Below, piece after piece: positions 51,936 to 60,696 of a stretch of DNA of 64,000 nucleotides. The stretch is from a virus, in IMG/VR virus record IMGVR_UViG_3300042502_001710, positions 1 to 64,000 of that record; one strand, written 5' to 3'. Made by a program: the position numbers and the translations under genes. The first letter of the stretch is position 1; each line of letters opens with the position of its first letter. Under the pieces are notes generated by a model that was not told where the DNA came from, searched no databases, and worked only from the letters and a program-made list of their open reading frames with translations.

Positions 51936-52973
51936 TTAGCCCGGTGCTTCATAGAAACCTATGTTGAAACCGGGACGGGTGCAATCTTTGATAGTCTCTT
52001 TCATGCCGTGTTGTTTTAAATGCTTCTCTATGTATATACACATATTCTCATTGGTGTCCTCCCAATTGTTTTTGCAAAAATGACACAGATATTTACATTT
52101 CATATTGTTTCTTGTTGGATCTACAGGCTTTGGATTATTGTTTTGTTGAATCTCTAAAAACCTGTTTTTAAGTTTTTCTAGAAACCTTTGTTCATCTTCT
52201 GGTCCAAAGCAAATGCTGAAAGGTTTTGGATCTGGCTTACCGTCAGGATCTTTATAAAAGAAGATGCTCATTATTCTATTGGGAAAATCTTTATACAATT
52301 TGGAAATAGCGTAAAAATATAAAAGCAACTGAGGGTCATCTTCCAGCTTCTTGTAATCTTTGGCTTGTCCGGTAGCCCAATCCATACGTCTTCCACTTTT
52401 CCAGTCGATAACTTCTATTGTAGAGTCATTCACCAAGGTTGTCAAGTCAATGGTTCCTTTTATTGCCAGTTGACCCTTGACCATTTTGCCGTCTATTTCA
52501 TATTCAAATTTAGCCCATTCTTCTTCTATAAGAATATCAAAATGAGCTTCTGGATGATGAATGTTTCTGTTTCTGGGGTCAAACAGTCCATCTGTATGCG
52601 TTAAAAAAGCAAAAACCGTATTTCGAACATCTGCTTTATCACTTTTAAGAAATTTATGTTTTGAACCATCTGAATATTTTAATATCGATAGATCAATAAT
52701 TTTATCCACAAACCCATCGGTATAAAGCTCATCTTTTGAAACCTTTATCTTGCCGCATTTATCGTCTTGTATTTCAAAAATCTTTTTGCGTGGATTATCT
52801 TGTTGATACTTTTTAAAGGAAGCTAAAATTTCCATAACTTTATGTGACATCGTTCCCATATCTGCCTTTTTGCCACTGTCAGATTGCCATCCCAAGACAT
52901 AAGTCAAAAAATATTGCATTTGGCAAAAGTCATAATTGTTGTAGCTGGAACTTCTTACATATGTTACTAGCAT
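51936..52973 (-). CDS. RecB/Cas4-like PD-(D/E)XK nuclease
   Basis: This 345-residue protein has the RecB-family motifs in order: SSYNNYDFCQMQYFL (Cys17), GTMSHKVME, AIKGTIDL, EVIDWKSG (the D/E-x-K catalytic element) and DPQLLLYFYAI (Q-x-x-x-Y). Near the C-terminus C-x3-C-x2-C and one more Cys could hold an iron-sulfur cluster with Cys17, as in Cas4 and AddB. It probably degrades or trims DNA ends in phage recombination or replication. A separate helicase partner is not visible. It lies beside the dNMP kinase and primase genes. Confidence 0.85.
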   Translation of the reverse strand: MLVTYVRSSSYNNYDFCQMQYFLTYVLGWQSDSGKKADMGTMSHKVMEILASFKKYQQDNPRKKIFEIQDDKCGKIKVSKDELYTDGFVDKIIDLSILKYSDGSKHKFLKSDKADVRNTVFAFLTHTDGLFDPRNRNIHHPEAHFDILIEEEWAKFEYEIDGKMVKGQLAIKGTIDLTTLVNDSTIEVIDWKSGRRMDWATGQAKDYKKLEDDPQLLLYFYAISKLYKDFPNRIMSIFFYKDPDGKPDPKPFSICFGPEDEQRFLEKLKNRFLEIQQNNNPKPVDPTRNNMKCKYLCHFCKNNWEDTNENMCIYIEKHLKQHGMKETIKDCTRPGFNIGFYEAPG

Positions 52974-52982
52974 CAGATTCCT

Positions 52983-53822
52983 TTAATTAAGGTAAGTGGG
53001 TTTTACTAAATTAAGATAAAAAGATTTTACCTTATTCTTTAGTTCATTTATTGATTCATTGCTGTTTTCCATAACATGGACAAATGGGTAATCGTCAAGG
53101 GCTACTTCACTGGAATGATTATCTTTTGAGAAAACTTTCCTTGTTAGTCGCACCAGCGTTCCGCCAGCTTGCTCTATCGCTTTAACTTCACTTGGAAAAC
53201 GAACATCTGCTATTATTGCCAACTGAGATTGTTCGTGTTGTATCTTTTTAAGGCATGCTTTAACCCAAATTGGCTCATACATCTTGCGCATCACATCTGT
53301 GCCCAAGTATTGCATAAACTCGCGAGCGGTCATGAAGCCTGACTTGTGGATGATCAGCCCCATAGACAGAAAGTCTTCTTTAGCTGCTGGTGGACTGAGT
53401 CGGTTGAAGTCATCGATGTGTTTGTCGAAGAATTCCTCCGCGACTTCCGGAGTGACAACTCCGGGCATATTTTCCCAAAGTAAATGTTCTTGAATTTGAT
53501 TTTTTTGATCATTGGTTCCCCAAACGCATTCATTTGGAATATCAAAAAGTTCTGTACACATCCATTTTAGACTGTCCGCGAAACTATAAAGCTTAACGAA
53601 TGGCCACATATTATTATCTGCCCATGCTACAAACGCTTTATCTTTACGTTCAATGCAGAATTCGCCCCAACCATCTACACCAGATGTCTTGATCAATAAT
53701 TGACCAGTATCTCCAATTTCCCAATCTTTAATAAATCCCTGTTCCTTGAGAACAATGCCATGCAAGATGTTTGCAGTAGTGTTTTTGCCAGCTTGCTTGC
53801 GTCCAGAAATTCCTAGAATCAT
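52983..53822 (-). CDS. Deoxynucleoside monophosphate kinase
   Basis: This 279-residue protein has a P-loop GRKQAGKNT (residues 7-15) and the phage dNMP kinase landmarks YSFADSLKWMC and QYLGTDVMRK, with IIADVRFPSEVKAIEQAGG at the second conserved strand. It phosphorylates dNMPs to dNDPs to feed phage DNA synthesis with the ribonucleotide reductase encoded at 62754. It overlaps the primase gene as ATGA. The family is known from T4 gp1 and other phages. Nucleotide specificity cannot be fixed. Confidence 0.85.
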   Translation of the reverse strand: MILGISGRKQAGKNTTANILHGIVLKEQGFIKDWEIGDTGQLLIKTSGVDGWGEFCIERKDKAFVAWADNNMWPFVKLYSFADSLKWMCTELFDIPNECVWGTNDQKNQIQEHLLWENMPGVVTPEVAEEFFDKHIDDFNRLSPPAAKEDFLSMGLIIHKSGFMTAREFMQYLGTDVMRKMYEPIWVKACLKKIQHEQSQLAIIADVRFPSEVKAIEQAGGTLVRLTRKVFSKDNHSSEVALDDYPFVHVMENSNESINELKNKVKSFYLNLVKPTYLN

Positions 53823-54874
53823 TGATAGTATCCTTTTAAGTCTTTTAAGATATTCGTTTTAACGGTTTTACTTTGTATAGAACCAATATCTTTAGCATTG
53901 ATGTTTGGAAAAATTAATTTGAATAATCTGCCTAGGTCTCTGTTTATCTTTATTTTAGATTCTCTTCCAGCCTGATCATTGTCTGTCAACACGACGAGCG
54001 TCGTCACACCTGAATTCAATAACAAGCTTCTTTGTGTTCCGGATATATCTTTTCCAAATAATCCAACACAATTGCGAACTCCACATTCCCACAGTCTCCA
54101 AACATCACCTTGACCTTCCACCAAAAACATTGAATTTGTATCTTGTGCAGAACTTATAGCATTGTCAAAATTGTATAAATAATCTGTTTTTCTTAACCCC
54201 TCGGAGAAGATGTATTTTGGTTGTATCCATTCTTTGGTTGCTCTAGCAATGAATCCAACGGCATGGGATTTGAAACGAATAGGAATGATTGCCCTGTGTC
54301 TAAAAATCCCTTGGCGATCTTTCGTTTCTTTAACCTCAAAGAATTTGAGCGTTTCTTCTTTAAACCCTCTGGATAAGAAATAAGGAGACATGATCCCTGA
54401 GTCTCCCAACAAATCCTTGTTGAGCGACTTGGTGCAGCCCTCAGGGTTATTTTTAGATCTAGAGATAGAACTAACAATTTTATTAAAGTCATTGTAACAG
54501 TCGTCTGCATCATATCCAGAAACAGTGTCGATAGTGATCTTATCGCTTTTTGCGTCGTAAAAATTATACAATTTAGACGTGTATTTTAATACCTCTGAGA
54601 ATGATTCTGTATCCAATAACCCTTTGATCAAACCAAAAATATCTGATTGAAAATGATCATGACAGCCACGGGTCCAACATTTCCACATCTGCTTGTTCAA
54701 AGAAATCGACAGTCCATTTTGATTGTCACTGCCTTCATGAATAGGACACCTCATAAAGATGTTATCTCTATCCTGAGTATATTCCAACTTAAAACTGTCC
54801 AGAAGAATGAAGATATCGTTAAAAATTATATCTTTTACTTTAGAGAGATCAAGACGAGCATTTGTTGTCTTCAT
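53819..54874 (-). CDS. DnaG-type DNA primase
   Basis: This 351-residue protein has an N-terminal zinc finger (C43, H46, C66, C71) as in CHC2 primase domains. A TOPRIM domain follows: MFLVEGQGDVW (about residue 249) and VVLTDNDQAGRES (about 293), giving the conserved Glu and D-x-D. It is shorter than bacterial DnaG and lacks the helicase-binding C-domain, as phage primases often do. It makes RNA primers for lagging-strand synthesis with the helicase at 55969. The start is an ATG with AAGG about ten bases upstream. Confidence 0.9.
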   Translation of the reverse strand: MKTTNARLDLSKVKDIIFNDIFILLDSFKLEYTQDRDNIFMRCPIHEGSDNQNGLSISLNKQMWKCWTRGCHDHFQSDIFGLIKGLLDTESFSEVLKYTSKLYNFYDAKSDKITIDTVSGYDADDCYNDFNKIVSSISRSKNNPEGCTKSLNKDLLGDSGIMSPYFLSRGFKEETLKFFEVKETKDRQGIFRHRAIIPIRFKSHAVGFIARATKEWIQPKYIFSEGLRKTDYLYNFDNAISSAQDTNSMFLVEGQGDVWRLWECGVRNCVGLFGKDISGTQRSLLLNSGVTTLVVLTDNDQAGRESKIKINRDLGRLFKLIFPNINAKDIGSIQSKTVKTNILKDLKGYYQ

Positions 54875-54914
54875 ATAAATCGTGACCTTGTGTTAGCCAT
54901 CAAGATGTAAATGA

Positions 54915-55979
54915 TCATAATTCCTCTACAGATTTATTGTCGTGTATTCTGTTGACCCTTATAAACTTAGCGGTTTTACTAAAATCTTTAAGATTTGTTG
55001 CTCCTGTGTAAGAACAAGCACTGCGAATTCCACCTAAAATATCTCTGAGTGTCAAGAATACTGTGCCTTTATAGTCAACCGTTTTTACCCTGCCTTCACT
55101 AGCTTTGTAATCTTGAAGACCTTCTCCATGTTTTTCTTGAGATTTTTTTGAAGACATTCCATAAAATGACATGCTTTTTCTTTCGCCGTTTTCATCGTAT
55201 GTCCACTCACCGTCGCATTCCCATGTGCCAGCAAGCATTCCTCCCAACATAACAAAATCTGCTCCAGCAGCATAAGCCTTGGCTACATCTGCTGGGTAAC
55301 GACAACCTCCATCAGCACATATCAAACCAAGTCTACCAACCTCGGAGCTTAATCCGTGAGCTACGTGTGAGCATTCTGCAATAGCAGATAGCTGAGGATA
55401 TCCTACTCCAGCTTTTAATCTCGTTGTGCAAGCAGATCCGGGACCAATCCCAACCTTCACAATATCAACTCCACCATGAAGAATAAGCTCTGAAACCATT
55501 TCTGGAGTGCAAATATTTCCAGCCATAATTATAGAGTCATTGAATTTTCTTCTTATCGAGGCACACCGATCAATAAACTTCTCAGTGTATCCATTGGCTA
55601 CATCTACGCAGATATTAGGAGAGTGCCCAAGAATATCTGTTATTTCACTGATTTTATCAGAATCATCTTCCATGCCCACGCTAACCCAAACATTATTTTG
55701 GTTATTACGCATACTGTAGTATGACGCAACGGAAGATGCTTCATGATGTTTACTGAGACATGTTAAGCAATCATAAGCTGATAACGCTGTTCCCATAGCA
55801 AAGGTGCCAGTTGTGTCCATATTGGCAGCGACTATTGGTATTCCATTCCAATCTCTGTTTGAGTGATAGAATTTGAATGTTCTTTTTAAATCAACATCTT
55901 TTCTGCTAGCAGCCTTTGATCTTTGTGGTACGAGTAATACATCATCAAAGTCTAACTTCACGTCATTATCAATCTTCAT
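54915..55979 (-). CDS. guaC: GMP reductase
   Basis: I chose the ATG at 55979 (354 residues; MKIDNDVKLDFDDVLL) because GAGGAAG precedes it and it aligns with the E. coli GuaC start; an upstream in-frame start at 56018 is unlikely. The flavin-free IMPDH/GMPR barrel has GPGSACTTR with catalytic Cys184 and Thr186, and the sequence HSNRDWNGIPIVAANMDT is GuaC-like. No CBS domains are present, which separates it from IMP dehydrogenase. It converts GMP to IMP with NADPH, so it moves guanine into adenine nucleotides. It overlaps the helicase gene by 11 bases. Confidence 0.92.
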   Translation of the reverse strand: MKIDNDVKLDFDDVLLVPQRSKAASRKDVDLKRTFKFYHSNRDWNGIPIVAANMDTTGTFAMGTALSAYDCLTCLSKHHEASSVASYYSMRNNQNNVWVSVGMEDDSDKISEITDILGHSPNICVDVANGYTEKFIDRCASIRRKFNDSIIMAGNICTPEMVSELILHGGVDIVKVGIGPGSACTTRLKAGVGYPQLSAIAECSHVAHGLSSEVGRLGLICADGGCRYPADVAKAYAAGADFVMLGGMLAGTWECDGEWTYDENGERKSMSFYGMSSKKSQEKHGEGLQDYKASEGRVKTVDYKGTVFLTLRDILGGIRSACSYTGATNLKDFSKTAKFIRVNRIHDNKSVEEL

Positions 55980-57420
55980 CTTCTTCCTCTGCGTCAAAAG
56001 GTAGATTCGAACCCTCAATAATACCTCCGTTTGGAGACATTCTCATTTCATTTCTAGTTCTTAGTTCTACAAGTTTGGCATGAGATCCTATCATATTCAT
56101 ATTGATATAATTACCGTCGATCAAACCAGCTCCATGACGAGCTTTTAATGTTACCAACTTACGATTACCTGCATTCGGTCCATCCTCTGCAAGCTCCTCA
56201 ACAGACTTGAGTTTAAATATGGAGAAAGATGTGCATAACCAAATGAGCCTATCAGAACCGCTCACAGCGTCTGTAGACTCTTTTGTGATACCATCTCTGT
56301 TCAACTGAACAAAAGACAAGCATGGAAAATCATATTTGACAGCTAGGTTATGAAGGTCGGTTATCTGAAAACCAAGAGCTTGATATTCTTGTACATTGTT
56401 TTTGATAGATGTTGAAGACATTAACTTTAGGTAGTCACAAACGACCAAACAGTCTTTTGTCTTGCCTTTATCATCTTGACCCACACTTCTCAATATCCAT
56501 CTCTTTATAATGTTCAAGAGTGCGTCAAACGGCATTCCGGCAACACTCGCATAAGTGTATGGAATGCTTTTGATTTCTTCTTTAGCTTTTTTCACACGGA
56601 TAAGCTTTTCATCATCTTCTGAGAATTTTCCTGTTGATATTTCTCCTATGTCAACTCCGCTGATATTAGACAAAATTCTATTGAGATGATCCTCTTTAGA
56701 CATTTCTGTGTCTAGCATCAAAACGGGGATGCCTTTGCGAGCGTTGTGTATAGCTACGTTGTCTGCAAAGACAGACTTACCAACTCCGGGACGAGCGGAG
56801 ACTAAGTCTACGCATTTTCTACGTAGACCTCCTCCAACCACAGAGTCGAATCTCGGAAAACCGCTAGTCAATCCGATTTGGTCACATTTATTCTCTATGA
56901 GAAAATCAAGATATTCATCAATGTCGTCTCCGAGCATCTCGGGTTTTTTACCAGAGTCATCTCCTCGAAGAAAATCCATCAACGGCATTTCCACAAGACT
57001 AATGATTTCATCTATAGTCTCATCGCCATTGATAGATGAGATATCTTTGTCTATCTTGTTGGCTATAAGCCTAGCCTTACGGGCAAATTCAAACTTTTTA
57101 ACTTGAGCCGCAAAAATCAATACATTGGTTTGCTTGACTGGATAATCCATCAAGTCTCTGATGTATTCTAGCTCTTGTTTTGTTTGTATTGCTTCTGATA
57201 GATTGAGTTGCTCTGCCGCAGACAGGATCGACGGGATATCAATAGCATTACTTTTTTCAAGTACTTTTTCGATACACTTGTAAATAACCTGATTGCTGCG
57301 ATGAGCAAAGCTATTGTGTGTAATGAAATCGTTTATCTCGACGTATGAATCTAAACCGTAAGCAAAAAGCCCTGCTAACACAGCGCGTTCTGCTCCAATG
57401 TCAGAAAGTTGTGAATCCAT
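55969..57420 (-). CDS. dnaB: DnaB-like replicative helicase
   Basis: This 483-residue protein has an N-terminal helical domain (SDIGAERAVLAGLFAYG) and a RecA-fold ATPase core: Walker A SARPGVGKS (about residues 208-216), VLMLDTEMSKEDH, Walker B CLVVCDYLKLM and LSFVQLNRDG. This is the DnaB/DnaC-type hexameric helicase family. It should unwind DNA at the phage fork with the primase at 53819 and the split polymerase. The C-terminal 20 residues are very acidic (DAEEEDED), a possible partner tail. Confidence 0.92.
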   Translation of the reverse strand: MDSQLSDIGAERAVLAGLFAYGLDSYVEINDFITHNSFAHRSNQVIYKCIEKVLEKSNAIDIPSILSAAEQLNLSEAIQTKQELEYIRDLMDYPVKQTNVLIFAAQVKKFEFARKARLIANKIDKDISSINGDETIDEIISLVEMPLMDFLRGDDSGKKPEMLGDDIDEYLDFLIENKCDQIGLTSGFPRFDSVVGGGLRRKCVDLVSARPGVGKSVFADNVAIHNARKGIPVLMLDTEMSKEDHLNRILSNISGVDIGEISTGKFSEDDEKLIRVKKAKEEIKSIPYTYASVAGMPFDALLNIIKRWILRSVGQDDKGKTKDCLVVCDYLKLMSSTSIKNNVQEYQALGFQITDLHNLAVKYDFPCLSFVQLNRDGITKESTDAVSGSDRLIWLCTSFSIFKLKSVEELAEDGPNAGNRKLVTLKARHGAGLIDGNYINMNMIGSHAKLVELRTRNEMRMSPNGGIIEGSNLPFDAEEEDED

Positions 57421-57421
57421 T

Positions 57422-57835
57422 CTACTTTCCTGTGCATCTATTACATCGAACGAATTCTCCGTAAACTAGGTTTGAATTTAATTCAATAGACCTTCCGCAA
57501 ACGTGGCAATCAACAGATTGCTTCTTTGTTCTTTCACGGTTTCGAATGGCTTTGCCCATACGTTCAAATTTAGATGCATCAAAACTTGGATCACGATCTT
57601 CACCAGTGTCGCTCCACTGATTGTTCTTTGCTTTCACCTGAGTTTTCCTCTTATCTGAATAATTTTCACCACGAACAACAGTAAAATCCTCGTTCACTTG
57701 CACACGAGGTTTCACAGAAGAAACCACTTCTTCTTTATGAATAATAGGTATTGATTTAGACAACTCGCTTATAAGTTTAGCCTTTTGATCATCTGTCAAA
57801 GAGTCTAAAAACGCTTGCATAGATTCACTACTCAT
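57422..57835 (-). CDS. Small protein with C-terminal zinc ribbon
   Basis: This 137-residue protein has a helical start (SMQAFLDSLTDDQKAKLIS), a charged middle and a C-terminal zinc ribbon with C-x2-C pairs (DCHVCGRS then RCNRCTG). It overlaps the upstream gene as ATGA and is followed two bases later by the helicase gene. It is probably a DNA- or helicase-associated factor; the family is not recognised. Confidence 0.75.
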   Translation of the reverse strand: MSSESMQAFLDSLTDDQKAKLISELSKSIPIIHKEEVVSSVKPRVQVNEDFTVVRGENYSDKRKTQVKAKNNQWSDTGEDRDPSFDASKFERMGKAIRNRERTKKQSVDCHVCGRSIELNSNLVYGEFVRCNRCTGK

Positions 57836-58296
57836 CTTTTCTTTCCTTTTTCGATCAAGATATCTGCCTTGCGACGAATGTTATATTCTCTGTTTTTCAC
57901 ATTTTCAAGACGACCTTCTGCTGTCATTTTCCATTCATGGATTTTAAAAGCGACTTCATTGTCCCTTAGGATAGTGGCCACTTTTGTCTCATGCTTTGCG
58001 TACTGTTCCCATACGCCATTTTTCAAATCTTCTGCTATGATACTTTGCAGATTGTAATCACACCATTTTACAACATTTTCACAATTAGCTCGCTCGTGAG
58101 ATACATGATCAGCATATTGATATAATAAATATGCATAATTAAAACATTCATCTTGAATGAGTTTCTGCATTTGCTCAAGCGTAAAGGTTTCTGCGATAGC
58201 AAACTCTGCGTTGAACGGTGTGGGTGTGATGTTTTTTGCGGTTATATACGCATCTATGCCATCTAAAAAATGCCTTAATCTATCTGCTGCGTTCAA
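57832..58296 (-). CDS. All-helical protein, possible UvsY-like recombination mediator
   Basis: This 154-residue protein is predicted helical throughout, with basic ends (REYNIRRKADILIEKGKKR). Its pattern of small size, NYAYLLYQYADH, charged middle and YAKHETKVATILRDNE resembles UvsY-type recombination mediators of T4-like phages, which load UvsX onto SSB-coated DNA. It lies two genes downstream of the RecA-type gene. I can offer this only from pattern and context; there is no diagnostic motif. Confidence 0.35.
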   Translation of the reverse strand: MNAADRLRHFLDGIDAYITAKNITPTPFNAEFAIAETFTLEQMQKLIQDECFNYAYLLYQYADHVSHERANCENVVKWCDYNLQSIIAEDLKNGVWEQYAKHETKVATILRDNEVAFKIHEWKMTAEGRLENVKNREYNIRRKADILIEKGKKR

Positions 58297-58696
58297 TTTT
58301 TTCTCTCCAATATTCTATGTTATCGTCCCAGCGTAACTCAATCAATTTGAACGAATTTATTTCACACCACTGTATCTTAGCGACATCTCTCGCCTTAGCT
58401 TGTAGATATTGCATTTTAGTTTTATGAAAAAATGGTACAAATTTAAAATGTTGCTCTCCATGAACCTCTACTCCAACCTTACCATTGGGAATGAAGAAGT
58501 CAAGGTATAAAACGGATTTTTTTGAAGGATCTGTCGATCCCGGTAATTTAACCTCTTCATAAATATTGTAGCCAGAAAACATTTCATGAAGCAGGACTCT
58601 GGCCATTTTATGGTAAACAGAACATCGATCTCTTGGTTTGGAGCATTTTTTAAGATCCAGAATATATTCTCTTTCGTTTAACCCAAAAACTTTCAT
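58280..58696 (-). CDS. PD-(D/E)XK-like endonuclease (DUF559/Vsr-like)
   Basis: This 138-residue protein has YLDFFIPNGKVGVEVHGEQH (D66, E77, H79), a variant of the D-x(n)-(E/D)-x-K core seen in DUF559 and Vsr-like nucleases, then ARDVAKIQWCEIN and LIELRWDD. The usual Lys is replaced by His, which may alter activity. It could resolve branched DNA or act in repair beside RecA. ATGA overlap with the RecA gene supports co-expression. Confidence 0.6.
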   Translation of the reverse strand: MKVFGLNEREYILDLKKCSKPRDRCSVYHKMARVLLHEMFSGYNIYEEVKLPGSTDPSKKSVLYLDFFIPNGKVGVEVHGEQHFKFVPFFHKTKMQYLQAKARDVAKIQWCEINSFKLIELRWDDNIEYWREKIERSR

Positions 58697-59811
58697 AGCA
58701 ATACTTCTCTGATGCTTTCATTTAGATAGTTTAATAAAGTTTCATTCTCATTCAAGAACGTTACCACATTTTCTATCCCTTGAAATTTAAAGGCTTTGGT
58801 CACTTCTTCTTCTTTGGTTGAATCAATGCCGTTTGCTGTTAGCCAAGTCTTTATGATTGGATCTTCTGCCTTTTCTACAAACTTATTGATAGTATACCAC
58901 GATCCTTTTAGGCTTATTATAGCGAACTCTGTGGCGATCTGAGCTATCTCTTGGCATTCGTCGATTCCTACTCCATATCTAATCCAACTTTGAGCTGTGC
59001 TCATTGGACGACCACCAGCGGCGGAAGTCTTGATCTGCCAATTCGCCACTTGACCGACATGGTTTCCGGATTCCTTTGGAACTTCCCACTTTCCTCTGTG
59101 AGTAATAACCATATTTGTACCAGCCTGAAACTGAATCATATTTCCACAGTCAGCCATTTTTGCTGGAGCGTATTTAGATCCTCCAGTATTAGCAATATTA
59201 TGAGTAACAAATATAGCTATAGCTTTCATTCTTGCCATGTCGCCACTGATTCTTTTGAAGAACATTGACAGCAATCTAGGCAAAGCGTTGCGTACACCGC
59301 TTCTGATATCTCCGTCAATCTCATCCTGAGGAACCATGTTTGATGTCGAATCCACAATAACAACTAAGTTTTCTTCTTCTTTGATCAGTTGTTCCAAAAT
59401 ATTGAGGTATGTTTCAGCGGAAATAACAGGCTTGTCATCTGTAGCTTGAACTATCTGAATTTCTTCAATGTTCAGACCCTTGATGCCGTGAAAGTTTTCC
59501 TTTGTTAATCTACCCTCGGTATTTAAATAATAGATCCTTTTGCCTTCGGCTTGAGCCTTCGCCGCAAAATAAAGAGCGGTGGTTGTCTTTCCTGTCTTTG
59601 GATCTCCTGTCATGACCACGCACTGACCTTCACGGATTCCGCCACCCAAAGCTATGTCCAACGCTGGACCGATACTTATGGTTTTGTACGATTCTAATCT
59701 CTGTAGAACCTCGGTGCCAGATTGAATAATCTTTCCATATTTCTTGATTAGTGTTGCTACCATCTGATCCGAATCACTATCAGTTATCAATGTCTTCGAC
59801 TTTTTCGCCAT
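58693..59811 (-). CDS. recA: RecA-type recombinase
   Basis: This 372-residue protein has Walker A GDPKTGKT (about residues 69-76), EGRLTKENFHGI as the strand-2 region, VVIVDSTSN as Walker B and IAIFVTHNIANTG, with a core layout like RecA and T4 UvsX. It drives strand exchange and recombination-dependent replication. Neighbours are an endonuclease and a possible mediator. The N- and C-terminal domains are shorter than in bacterial RecA. Whether it is closer to RecA or UvsX needs a tree. Confidence 0.88.
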   Translation of the reverse strand: MAKKSKTLITDSDSDQMVATLIKKYGKIIQSGTEVLQRLESYKTISIGPALDIALGGGIREGQCVVMTGDPKTGKTTTALYFAAKAQAEGKRIYYLNTEGRLTKENFHGIKGLNIEEIQIVQATDDKPVISAETYLNILEQLIKEEENLVVIVDSTSNMVPQDEIDGDIRSGVRNALPRLLSMFFKRISGDMARMKAIAIFVTHNIANTGGSKYAPAKMADCGNMIQFQAGTNMVITHRGKWEVPKESGNHVGQVANWQIKTSAAGGRPMSTAQSWIRYGVGIDECQEIAQIATEFAIISLKGSWYTINKFVEKAEDPIIKTWLTANGIDSTKEEEVTKAFKFQGIENVVTFLNENETLLNYLNESIREVLL

Positions 59812-60250
59812 TCTCGATGTTCCTCAATCTATTTAGAATATTTTTACCACCGTAACTAGATTTTCTTACCTTAGCGTCATTTTTAACTTCTATTTCTTGC
59901 TTCGGTTTAGCTTCCTGTTCATCTAATAGTAGCTGATATTTGTGGATTACCCCATTGACTTTCGGATGATTTAAAGAAAATATTCCATAAAACTCAGATG
60001 AGTTGATAGCTTTGACAACAGCTTCTTCTGAGAATAACTTGATCAAGTTATTTGCAACGTAAAGCTGTTTTCTGAAGGTCCAATCCCACGGTTTTTTGTT
60101 CCAGAATTTATAAGGCAACGATCCTTCGTTTTTATTTTCTGAATTTTTTCGACACATTATTTCAGCAACATAAGCTGCACAAGTACAGTGATCACCTGTA
60201 GACTCGTGCTTATACTTGCTCTTGTCTGTTCTTTTTCTTTTTTCTATCAT
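59780..60250 (-). CDS. Hypothetical basic protein
   Basis: This 156-residue protein starts at the ATG at 60250, MIEKRKRTDKSKYKHES. The ribosome binding site GAGGAGG (60269-60263) is 12 bases upstream, longer than usual, and lies inside a 40-bp tandem duplication. It has Cys-bearing DHCTCAAYVAEIMC, then SLPYKFWNKKPWDW and a basic C-terminus. I have seen proteins with the C-T-C-A-A-Y-V-A-E element in other phages, but no function is known. It overlaps the RecA gene by 32 bases. Confidence 0.75.
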   Translation of the reverse strand: MIEKRKRTDKSKYKHESTGDHCTCAAYVAEIMCRKNSENKNEGSLPYKFWNKKPWDWTFRKQLYVANNLIKLFSEEAVVKAINSSEFYGIFSLNHPKVNGVIHKYQLLLDEQEAKPKQEIEVKNDAKVRKSSYGGKNILNRLRNIENGEKVEDIDN

Positions 60251-60320
60251 CGTAAATCAATGCCTCCTCAAAACATTCTGTTTCTATCATCGTAAATCAA
60301 TGCCTCCTCAAAACATTCTG
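60241..60320. repeat. Perfect 40-bp tandem duplication at a gene junction
   Basis: Bases 60241-60280 and 60281-60320 are identical and adjacent. On the - strand each copy holds GAGGAGG and ATGATAG. The second copy (60281-60320) encodes the C-terminal end of the 142-residue gene, ending at 60268. The first holds the ribosome binding site and start of the next gene. Forty is not a multiple of three, so the frame shifts at the junction and the upstream gene now stops at 60268. Before duplication the upstream gene would have ended at 60210 and overlapped its neighbour by 41 bases. A recent event or an assembly error both fit. Confidence 0.95.
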
Positions 60321-60696
60321 ATAGATCGTCTTCGTACTCTTTGTCTAGGAGAAGCTCTGGGACTACCCACATTTGCTTGTGGACATACCCATCGTCTTTC
60401 AGTAGACCCACAGTATAGAAATCTCTTGTTGGTCTTCCTATGGACCCCCACGCTGATCTAACCAAGTAGACAGCCTCTGGACTTCCAATGTCTATTATGC
60501 ATTTCGTGGACCTGAATTGCAAGTGTAGATCTTTTATGAAGACTTCTTTTTTTTCACAATATTCTTTTACTAAAAACCAATGATCGTAATCTGAAAAGAA
60601 AAAATGCTCACCATCAGATGTCATGACTTTAATGAAAAGCTTATTGACATTCTTCTTGTCTGAAGAATAAAACTTTGCCCATTTTTCATCGTCCAT
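60268..60696 (-). CDS. Hypothetical protein, C-terminus changed by a 40-bp duplication
   Basis: This 142-residue protein is an alpha/beta-looking protein (FIKVMTSDGEHFFFSDYDHW, then YVHKQMWVVPELLLDKEYED). The last residues, DDRNRMF, come from the frame-shifted second repeat copy. Without the duplication it would end KKKKNRQEQV after the same DDR. The start overlaps the upstream gene by 11 bases. The family is not recognised. Confidence 0.75.
   Translation of the reverse strand: MDDEKWAKFYSSDKKNVNKLFIKVMTSDGEHFFFSDYDHWFLVKEYCEKKEVFIKDLHLQFRSTKCIIDIGSPEAVYLVRSAWGSIGRPTRDFYTVGLLKDDGYVHKQMWVVPELLLDKEYEDDLSECFEEALIYDDRNRMF

Noticed and set aside
55979-56018. Longer GMP reductase start at 56018
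   Set aside because: GAGGAAG and family alignment support 55979; the extra residues overlap the helicase gene and have no counterpart in GuaC.
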